A DNA stretch of 6,872 nt, taken from the NCBI GenBank assembly GCA_012036325.1, contig JAAUPC010000190.1, positions 1-6,872 on the forward strand, written 5' to 3'. Every line of letters begins with the position of its first letter. Position 1 is the first letter of the stretch. The notes under the pieces were generated by a model. That model was not told the DNA's origin. It saw nothing but the letters and a program-made list of their open reading frames with translations, and did no database searches. The position numbers and the translations under genes were made by a program. Source of the stretch: Paracoccaceae bacterium (GTDB lineage: Bacteria; Pseudomonadota; Alphaproteobacteria; Rhodobacterales; Rhodobacteraceae). Below are positions 1 through 5,742 of this stretch, one piece after another.

Positions 1-18
1 GGCGTGGACTTCGCGCGG

Positions 19-212
19 CTAGACGCGAAACGGGTTCTCGATCTGCACCGTGGCGATGCGCTGTCCGTGATTGAGGTCTTCCGACAGGAGCGTGGCGGCG
101 CCGCTTGAATCGCGGCCTGCACCACCATCGCGTCCCAGAAACTGAGGCCAAATCGTTTCTGAATGTTGATGGCCGCGATCACGTCGTCGGTGTCTTTCAG
201 AAGGGCCAGCAT
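19..212 (-). pseudogene. VapC-like PIN-domain toxin remnant (C-terminal half, frameshifted)
   Basis: On the minus strand, one frame from about 212 reads MLALLKDTDDVIAAINIQ and then GLSFWDAMVVQAA. A second frame then reads SGAATLLSEDLNHGQRI, continues ATVQIENPFRV and stops at 21-19. Together these match the C-terminal half of VapC/PIN-domain ribonucleases: a helix, the SFWDA segment with a conserved acidic residue, the LLSEDL segment with another, and the usual NPF ending. The frames differ by one missing base near 108-116. The N-terminal half, with the first metal-binding Asp and the central Glu, is absent because that DNA codes for the end of the neighbouring exported protein. No start codon with a ribosome site is evident and no antitoxin gene is in view. 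PIN toxins normally cleave RNA using a quartet of acidic residues, so this fragment should be inactive. The family call rests on motif recognition only. Confidence 0.62.
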
Positions 213-1810
213 GGCATCGCGTGCTGCGGGTCCATCGCCAGCAGCAACAGCCCGATCACGGCCCCCGTCGCATCAAGTACCGGGCCCCCGGCATCGCCTG
301 CCAGGGTCTCGATCGCGAGGCGTTTCAGCCCGGCCTCACCGTTCAGGCCGGTCACGTCTTCCAGCGTGCCGAAGGTCATCACCGGGGCGGGCAGGCGGTC
401 TTCGTAGGAATAGCCTGCGACCATCACCTCGGTCCCGATACGTTCCGGCGCGAGTTGCAGTTCCGCCACCGCGCGCGGCGCAAGGGCGGCGGCGGGGCTG
501 ACAAGGGCCAGTCCCGTGGCAGCATCGGTCAGGGTCACCGTCGCCTCGGTGCCCCGGTCCAGGGTGATGCGGCCACAGGCGGTGACGGCGTCCACCGTGG
601 TGAGGACGGTGCCCGACCCGTCGATGAAGAACCCTGACCGGCTGAAGCGCGGCTTTCTGACCTCAAGCCCCGACAAAACGGCCCGCGCGGTTTCAGTGCC
701 CATTGGCACCATGCCGGGGTCGAGCGCGCGGGCGCTGTCAGTGGCAAAGCTTGCCTCGATCGCTTGCAGGATGCGGCCATCGCGTTGGTCATTTCCGGGG
801 GCGGAGATCAGCATCCAGCCCTTGATCAGCCCGCCCTTCAGCTCGGCATAGACCGTGGTCGAGGTGGTGTCGTTCACCCCCTTGATCCGGAACCGCGCCT
901 CATCGCGCGACCTCTCACCGGTCATCGGCACGGTTTCAAGCGTTTGCAGGATGTCGTAAAGGCCTGAAAACGCAGCCTGATCGCCCGGCTGCGAGATCAG
1001 GACGATCTGCGGACCGTCAGCCGTTTTCGGGCGGAAATGGACAAAGGGCGGCTCGTAATGGTCAAACTCTACCAGACCCAGCGGCAGGGTGAGGGTGATT
1101 CCGGCCTTGTCATCGGTCAGGCTGGCAAAGCCGAAGGCAGCGGTTTCGTCGGTATAGGCCGCGAGCAGCGTCGCGCGCTGGCGGCTGGTCAGGATGCCGG
1201 TCGGCTCCAGCATGCCTTGGGCTTCTTGCCAGGCAGCCATCGACGTGCGGGTGCCCGGGCCATAAGCGCCATCAATATCCCCCTCATAGAACCCGAACCA
1301 TTGGAGCGCGGTCTGCAGGTCCTTGCGCTGCCCTTCGCTGAGCAAGGCTTCGCTATCGCGGGCCTCAGTCCGGGTCTCATCCGGGATCGCTTCGGCAATG
1401 ACGGTCGGTTCGGCCACAACCCCGGGCGTCACGGGGGCGGCGGGCAGGGCGGCCCCTTCCGGCGGCCAGAACCTGTCACCCAAGACGCGCTGGAAGGTGA
1501 GAAAGCTGTCCCCCGGGATCAGGCTTTGGCCGGTCAGGTTGGCCAGTCGCTGCTCTGCTTCGGCCGAGGTGTATGGCCCAAGGACGATGGCATACCAGCC
1601 CGACCGCAAACGAAACCCGTTGGTTTCGGGAAAAAGCGCCGCATAGGCCCGGGCGCGATCCTCGGCCCCGGCCAGATCGGGCTGGGCCTCGATCTGGACC
1701 CAGACATTGGCCTCTTGCGCCCGCGCCGGACCTGCCAAAGGCAAGAGCGTGAGGACAAGAAGGGCGAATACGACAACGGGTCTGAAGATCACGGTGAACA
1801 TCCTGCACAT
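197..1810 (-). CDS. Exported SPOR / peptidoglycan-binding protein with catalytically dead trypsin-like domain
   Basis: This 537-residue protein has an N-terminal signal peptide: hydrophobic core at about residues 8-26, likely cleavage after the Ala of ARA at 31. Residues about 35-110 resemble a SPOR-type repeat (VWVQIEAQ, then GWYAIVLGPY). A Pro/Ala-rich linker follows. Residues about 157-219 form a peptidoglycan-binding domain of the PG_binding_1 kind (LQTALQWFGFYEGDIDGAYG, GTRTS, ending in a repeat-like helix). Residues about 225-360 are unassigned. Residues about 375-525 look like a trypsin/HtrA-type fold, but the His position is Asp407 (TTVDAV), the Asp position is Gly433 (GLALV) and the Ser position is Ala507 (GDAGGP). 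I infer a periplasmic cell-wall-associated binding protein, not an active protease. The C-terminus ends 15 residues after the last recognisable strand, in sequence that overlaps a PIN remnant, so the true tail may be lost. ATG at 1810 is used; an in-frame ATG at 1801 is equally possible. Neither has a clear ribosome site. Confidence 0.85.
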   Translation of the reverse strand: MCRMFTVIFRPVVVFALLVLTLLPLAGPARAQEANVWVQIEAQPDLAGAEDRARAYAALFPETNGFRLRSGWYAIVLGPYTSAEAEQRLANLTGQSLIPGDSFLTFQRVLGDRFWPPEGAALPAAPVTPGVVAEPTVIAEAIPDETRTEARDSEALLSEGQRKDLQTALQWFGFYEGDIDGAYGPGTRTSMAAWQEAQGMLEPTGILTSRQRATLLAAYTDETAAFGFASLTDDKAGITLTLPLGLVEFDHYEPPFVHFRPKTADGPQIVLISQPGDQAAFSGLYDILQTLETVPMTGERSRDEARFRIKGVNDTTSTTVYAELKGGLIKGWMLISAPGNDQRDGRILQAIEASFATDSARALDPGMVPMGTETARAVLSGLEVRKPRFSRSGFFIDGSGTVLTTVDAVTACGRITLDRGTEATVTLTDAATGLALVSPAAALAPRAVAELQLAPERIGTEVMVAGYSYEDRLPAPVMTFGTLEDVTGLNGEAGLKRLAIETLAGDAGGPVLDATGAVIGLLLLAMDPQHAMPCWPF

Positions 1811-1905
1811 CTAACGGCGCTGTGAAACGGCCAGCTTTGGCGCGACATTACGGATCAGGGGCCCCGCGGCAAGGGTCTAACTGGACCGACCACGGTCACA
1901 ATCGT

Positions 1906-1963
1906 GCAGGGATGCCTTGCAGGGGTGCCCCGACGCGTTTGCGGAATTGACCCTTGGCACCCC
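1906..1963. repeat. Direct and inverted short repeats upstream of glyQ
   Basis: GCAGGGATGCC at 1906-1916 is repeated as GCAGGGGTGCC at 1919-1929, with one mismatch and a 13-base period. The last eight bases of the second copy, GGGGTGCC (1922-1929), have a perfect inverted partner GGCACCCC at 1956-1963. Copy one could pair with the same partner with one mismatch, so two mutually exclusive stems are possible if this is transcribed. If it is not, the repeats could be a protein-binding site beside the promoter. No T tract follows, so it is not an obvious terminator or attenuator. A further small hairpin, GACCG/CGGTC, sits at 1884-1897. The function is unknown. Confidence 0.4.
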
Positions 1964-1975
1964 AATGGATAGGGA
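1947..1975 (+). promoter_or_regulatory. Weak candidate promoter for the glyQ operon
   Basis: TTGACC at 1947-1952 matches five of six bases of the sigma-70 -35 consensus. The -10 position after a 17-base spacer is TAGGGA (1970-1975), a poor match. The -35 box lies in the loop between the inverted repeat arms at 1922-1929 and 1956-1963. It is the best candidate I see in the 1811-2015 gap, but it is not convincing. Confidence 0.25.
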
Positions 1976-2015
1976 AGGCGCAACCTGCCCTTAGCCGATC
2001 GTGACCGTCGCAGCC

Positions 2016-2939
2016 ATGCCTGACACCCTGTCCACACCCCGCAGTTTCCAAGAGATCATCCTGCGTCTGCAGGGCTATTGGGCCGCCAGGGGCTGCGCCA
2101 TCCTGCAGCCCTATGACATGGAGGTGGGGGCCGGCACCTTCCACCCAGCGACCACGCTGCGGTCACTGGGCAGCAGGCCCTGGGCTGCGGCTTACGTGCA
2201 GCCCTCACGCCGCCCGACCGACGGGCGCTATGGCGAAAATCCGAACCGGCTGCAGCACTACTACCAGTACCAGGTCATCATCAAACCCTCACCGCCCGAC
2301 CTGCAAGAGCTGTATCTGGGGTCCCTGCAGGCCATCGGGATCGACCTTGCACTCCACGACATCCGCTTTGTCGAGGATGACTGGGAAAGCCCGACCCTTG
2401 GCGCCTGGGGCCTGGGGTGGGAGGTGTGGTGCGACGGGATGGAGGTTTCCCAGTTCACCTATTTCCAGCAGGTCGGCGGGCATGACTGCAAGCCGGTCTC
2501 GGGCGAACTCACCTACGGGCTGGAACGGCTCGCCATGTATGTGATGGGCGTGGACCATGTGATGGACATGCCCTTCAACGACCCGCAGTCGCCGATCCCG
2601 TTGAAATACGGTGATATCTTCCGCCAGACGGAAGAGGAATACAGCCGCCACAACTTTGACCAGGCCGATACCGAGATGCTGTTCCAGCACTTCAAGGACG
2701 CCGAGGCTGAGTGTGACCGCATCCTGTCCGCCGCCCAGCCCGACAAGGCCGGGCGCAGCATCGTCATGGCGCATCCGGCCTATGACCAGACCATCAAGGC
2801 GAGCCACATCTTCAACCTTCTCGACGCGCGGGGCGTGATCTCGGTCACCGAACGGCAGGCCTATATCGGCCGGGTGCGCGCCCTGGCCAAGAAATGCGCC
2901 GATGCCTTCCGGCAGACGCCAGCGGGGGCGGATCTGTGA
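2016..2939 (+). CDS. glyQ: Glycyl-tRNA synthetase alpha subunit
   Basis: GlyQ is the class II catalytic subunit of the cytoplasmic alpha2beta2 glycyl-tRNA synthetase (EC 6.1.1.14), which activates glycine with ATP for transfer to tRNA-Gly. The 307-residue product is close to the family's usual length of about 300. It aligns by eye with known GlyQ from end to end: FQEIILRLQGYW near residue 11, QPYDMEVGAGTFHP at 31, AAYVQPSRRPTDGRYGENPN from 58, HDIRFVEDDWESPTLGAWGL from 114, VSQFTYFQQVGG at 144, ELTYGLERLAMY at 164 and NLLDARGVISVTERQAYI near 267. The reading frame is intact. I place the start at ATG 2016 because family members begin shortly before FQEI; an in-frame GTG at 2001 would add five residues. 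Neither start has a strong ribosome site. It is the first gene of the operon with the membrane protein and glyS. Confidence 0.97.
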   Translation: MPDTLSTPRSFQEIILRLQGYWAARGCAILQPYDMEVGAGTFHPATTLRSLGSRPWAAAYVQPSRRPTDGRYGENPNRLQHYYQYQVIIKPSPPDLQELYLGSLQAIGIDLALHDIRFVEDDWESPTLGAWGLGWEVWCDGMEVSQFTYFQQVGGHDCKPVSGELTYGLERLAMYVMGVDHVMDMPFNDPQSPIPLKYGDIFRQTEEEYSRHNFDQADTEMLFQHFKDAEAECDRILSAAQPDKAGRSIVMAHPAYDQTIKASHIFNLLDARGVISVTERQAYIGRVRALAKKCADAFRQTPAGADL

Positions 2940-3412
2940 ATGTCGGGCGTCTTGCAGCGGGGTTTCTGGTGGTGATCGGTGCGCTTGGCGGCGTGGCTAT
3001 GTGGTATCTGCAGGTCCATGCCTTTTACGAACCCGTGGCGTTTCAGCCGGGTGATGAAATCCGCCTGACCCCCATCGTCAGCGACCAGCCCGAGCCGATC
3101 ATCGCCGAAGGCGTCACCGGGATCGACAGCGACAGCTCTCCCATCCGGTTCCGCGCCTGCTTTACCACGCCGCTCAGCCTCGCGATGCTGACCGAGACCT
3201 ATGTCGCCTATGAGGGCGCCGAACCCTTGATCGCCCCCGGCTGGTTTGACTGCTTTGACGCTGAAGCCATCGGCACCGCGCTTGAACGGGGCGAGGCGCT
3301 GGCCTTCCTGTCTGAAGCGGGCATCCACAAGGGCGTTGACCGCGTGGTTGCCGTCTTCCCCGACGGCCGCGCCTTTGCCTGGCACCAGCTGAACGACAGC
3401 CCCGAGGACTGA
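2936..3412 (+). CDS. Small single-pass membrane protein, DUF6446-like
   Basis: The 158-residue protein has one N-terminal hydrophobic segment (about residues 5-25, LAAGFLVVIGALGGVAMWYL). A polar domain follows and is probably periplasmic. The start is GTG at 2936, whose GTGA overlaps the glyQ stop codon, with a G-rich ribosome-site-like stretch (GGGGGCGG) just upstream; this implies translational coupling. Recognisable segments are IDSDSSPIRFRACF (about 63-76), SLAMLTETYVAY (81-92), LIAPGWFDCFD (98-108) and VDRVVAVFPDGRAFAWHQLN (134-153). Cys75 and Cys106 could form a disulfide. I recall this as the DUF6446 family, found between glyQ and glyS in many Rhodobacterales. Its function is unknown, and nothing in the sequence ties it chemically to tRNA charging. 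The first 14 codons of the longer open frame, from 2894, lie inside glyQ and are not the likely start. Confidence 0.85.
   Translation: MNVGRLAAGFLVVIGALGGVAMWYLQVHAFYEPVAFQPGDEIRLTPIVSDQPEPIIAEGVTGIDSDSSPIRFRACFTTPLSLAMLTETYVAYEGAEPLIAPGWFDCFDAEAIGTALERGEALAFLSEAGIHKGVDRVVAVFPDGRAFAWHQLNDSPED
3404..3408 (+). promoter_or_regulatory. Ribosome binding site of glyS
   Basis: GAGGA lies seven bases before the ATG at 3416, inside the last codons of the preceding gene. It supports 3416 as the glyS start, even though the frame opened there closes again after 25 codons because of a frameshift. Confidence 0.6.
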
Positions 3413-3415
3413 CCG

Positions 3416-5558
3416 ATGCCCGACCTTCTGATCGAACTTTTCTCTGAGGAAATCCCCGCGCGGATGCAGGCCGCGCGCGGGAGGACCTGAAGAAACTGGT
3501 CACCGATGGTCTGGTCGAGGCCGGGCTGACCTATGCCAGCGCCGGGGCGTTTTCCACCCCCCGACGTCTGACCCTGTCGGTCGAAGGGCTGACGCCTGAG
3601 TCGCGCCCGGTGCGGGAGGAGCGGAAGGGGCCTGCGACCACCGCCCCCGCGCAGGCGGTTGAGGGGTTCTTGCGCTCGACCGGACTGACGCTGGACCAAC
3701 TGGAACGCCGCGCCGACAAGAAGGGCGAAACCTTCTATGCCGTCGTGGAAAAGCCCGGCCGCAAGGCGCCCGAGATCGTCGCCGAGGTGCTGGAAGGCGT
3801 GATCCGCACCTTCCCCTGGCCGAAATCCATGCGCTGGGGCAATGGCAGCTTGCGCTGGGTGCGGCCGTTGCAAGGGTCCTGTGCATCCTGACCGATGAGG
3901 CTGGGGCGCAGGTCGTGCCGCTGACCGTCGACGGGATCACGGCGGGCAACACCACCGAAGGCCACCGCTTCATGGGGATCGGGCAGTTCACCGTCTCGGG
4001 CTTTGACGATTACGCCGTGAAGCTGAAGCGCGCGCATGTCGTGCTGGATACGGGCGAGCGTGAGGCCGCGATCTGGCAGGGCGCGCAGAACCTGGCCTTT
4101 GCGGCGGGGATGGAAGTTGTCCCCGATGCGGGGTTGCTGGCCGAGGTGGCGGGTCTGGTCGAATGGCCGGTGCCCCTGATGGGCCGGATTGGCGAGGATT
4201 TTCTGGGGCTTCCGCCAGAGGTGCTGCAAACCAGCATGCGCGAACACCAGAAGTTCTTCTCGGTGAGGAACCCCAAGACGGGCCGGATCGAGGGCTTCGT
4301 GACCGTCGCCAACATTGAGGCGGCGGATGGCGGGGCGACCATCCTGAAGGGCAACCAGAAAGTGCTGTCAGCGCGGCTGTCGGACGCAAAGTTCTTCTGG
4401 GAGAATGACTTGCGGGTCGCCAAGGCCGGGATGGGTGAGTGGGCCGAGGGGCTGAAATCGGTCACCTTCCACAACAAACTCGGGTCCCAGGCCGATCGGG
4501 TGGAGCGGATCGCGGCGCTGGCCCGCGAAATCGCGCCTTTGGTCGGGGCGGAAGCGGAGGACGCGGAACGCGCTGCCCGGCTGGCCAAGCTGGACCTGCG
4601 GTCGGCCATGGTCGGCGAATTCCCCGAATTGCAGGGCGTGATGGGCCGCTATTATGCGCTGGAGGCGGGGGAGAAGCCTGCGGTGGCGGATGCGGCGCGG
4701 GACCATTATTCGCCGCTGGGGCCGTCCGACGCGGTGCCGGTGGAGCCTGTCTCGGTCGCCGTGGCGCTGGCCGACAAGATCGACACGTTGACAGGCTTTT
4801 GGTGGATCGACGAAAAACCAACTGGAAGCAAAGACCCGTTTGCGCTTCGGCGAGCAGTGCTTGGAGTTATCCGCTTAATTGATGGTCGCAAAGCAACCTT
4901 GTCGATTGTTGACCTAGCGAATGCGCACTTGGTCCAACTATTTGAAACGATAAAAGCAAATTCGAAAGGGTCGTTTGCAATAGCTCAAGGCATCGTCACT
5001 CTCCGTGACGGTCGTCGTGTGGACAGCAAAATTCGAGATCTTCTCTTCTTCATCCACGACCGGCTGAAGGTACACCTCCGCGACCAGGGCGTCTCGCACG
5101 ACATCATAGACGCCTGCCTCGCCATGCCGGGGAATGACGACCTCACCCTCCTCGTCAAACGGGCCACCGCCCTTGCCGCTACGCTGAAGACCGAGGACGG
5201 CGCGAACCTCCTGCAAGGCTACAAGCGGGCGAACAACATCCTGTCTCAGGCCGAACAGAAGGACGGCGTCGAATACTCCTACGGGGCGGATGTGAAGTTC
5301 GCGGAAACCGACGAGGAACGCGCCCTCTTTGCGGCCCTTGACCGGGCCGAGGCGACCATCACCCCTGCGATGGCAGCCGAGGATTTCGGCACCGCCATGG
5401 CCGCGATGGCTGCTCTGCGCGCACCGATTGACGCCTTCTTCACCGCCGTTCAGGTGAACAGCGACAACCAGATCGTGCGCCGCAACCGCCTCAACCTTCT
5501 CCACCGCATCCGCGCCATCTGTTCCGGCGTCGCGGACCTGAGCCGGATCGAAGGATAA
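3416..5558 (+). CDS. glyS: Glycyl-tRNA synthetase beta subunit, interrupted by two single-base frameshifts
   Basis: GlyS partners GlyQ in the alpha2beta2 synthetase and supplies most of the tRNA recognition. The gene begins MPDLLIELFSEEIPARMQA, the classic GlyS N-terminus, but that frame stops at 3488-3490. The next frame carries REDLKKLVTDGL and later PWPKSMRWGNGSLRWVRP, and stops at 3889-3891. The third frame runs to the TAA at 5556-5558 with VPLTVDGITAGNTTEGHRF, LQTSMREHQKFF, FHNKLGSQADR, GEFPELQGVMGRYYA, DKIDTLTGF, EKPTGSKDPFALRRA, then NLLQGYKRANNIL and the C-terminal DALR-like anticodon-binding region ending VADLSRIEG. Restoring one base near 3470-3480 and one near 3874-3876 gives about 714 residues, a normal length with no missing segment. 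Because glyS is essential and otherwise well conserved, sequencing error is more likely than decay. From about 4795 base composition and codon choice change, suggesting a mosaic gene. Confidence 0.93.
4795..5046 (+). other. glyS: Low-GC patch inside glyS, possible recombination tract
   Basis: Bases 4801-5040 are about 49% GC by hand count (117 of 240), and 4861-4980 about 43%, while the flanking coding DNA is visibly far richer. The reading frame stays open and the protein remains GlyS-like at both edges (FWWIDEKPTGSKDPF on the left, LLFFIHDRLKVHLRDQG on the right). The centre, about 870-1010 bases into the intact third frame, is the naturally variable part of the protein. Codons such as TTA, CTA, ATA and GGT appear here and are rare elsewhere in the gene. 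Confidence 0.55.
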
Positions 5559-5578
5559 CCCCGCCGATTTTTGGGCGC

Positions 5579-5657
5579 TTCCCCTCCCCCCTTCGTGGGG
5601 GAGGGAGAGGGTGGGGGGCCTGCGAAAGCCCCCGGCGCCAGCCGGTTTTGCAAACCG
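5579..5657. repeat. Cluster of three GC-rich hairpins, probable dispersed palindromic repeat
   Basis: Just after the glyS stop lie three hairpins in series. The first is a perfect nine-base stem CCCTCCCCC/GGGGGAGGG (5582-5590 with 5597-5605) closed by a six-base loop. The second is GGGGGC/GCCCCC (5614-5619 with 5628-5633). The third is CGGTTT/AAACCG (5643-5648 with 5652-5657). The first resembles the CCCTCCCCC-type palindromes scattered between genes in many Proteobacteria, whose reverse translation gives the familiar spurious SPSPTKGGGEA peptide, as it does here on the minus strand. No T tract follows, so a factor-independent terminator is doubtful. The hairpins may still protect the 3' end of the glyS mRNA. 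Confidence 0.6.
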
Positions 5658-5691
5658 CCCAAGGAATTGTCATCTGGCTGACATGTCACGC

Positions 5692-5719
5692 TTGATTGAC
5701 AGTGTTTTCAGCGTATGCT
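5692..5719 (+). promoter_or_regulatory. Candidate promoter for the PEP-utilising enzyme gene
   Basis: TTGATT (5692-5697) and TATGCT (5714-5719) are separated by 16 bases, each matching four of six sigma-70 consensus bases. They lie about 25 bases upstream of the proposed GTG start, so the 5' leader would be short. A perfect TTGACA at 5696-5701 overlaps but has no -10 box at a usable distance. Confidence 0.4.
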
Positions 5720-5732
5720 GCACGCGAACAAT

Positions 5733-5737
5733 AGGTG
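5733..5737 (+). promoter_or_regulatory. Ribosome binding site deciding the GTG start at 5743
   Basis: AGGTG is fully complementary to the 16S anti-Shine-Dalgarno sequence and ends five bases before GTG 5743. No in-frame ATG is available upstream or for a long way downstream, so this site fixes the start. Confidence 0.6.
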
Positions 5738-5742
5738 CTGCA

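Noticed and set aside
1037..1825. A 262-codon rightward open frame opposite the exported protein gene
   Set aside because: It lies wholly antisense to a coding frame with signal peptide and recognisable domains. Its product is Gly/Arg/Pro-rich with no domain, as expected of a high-GC shadow frame.
1811..2015. Possible T-box or other glycine-responsive leader upstream of glyQ
   Set aside because: There is no T-box consensus, no specifier stem, and the gap is too short. Such leaders are not typical of alphaproteobacteria. A glycine riboswitch core was also not recognised.
4938..5504. A 188-codon leftward open frame opposite glyS
   Set aside because: The plus strand here encodes conserved GlyS sequence to its normal C-terminus. 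The leftward product shows no recognisable feature and no ribosome site.
5579..5640. Factor-independent terminator after glyS
   Set aside because: The stems are strong but no run of T follows on either strand, so I list them as repeats and not as a terminator.
5450..5689. A leftward frame giving a peptide with SPSPTKGGGEA
   Set aside because: This peptide type is a known artefact of translating C/T-rich intergenic palindromes. The rest of the frame is antisense to glyS.
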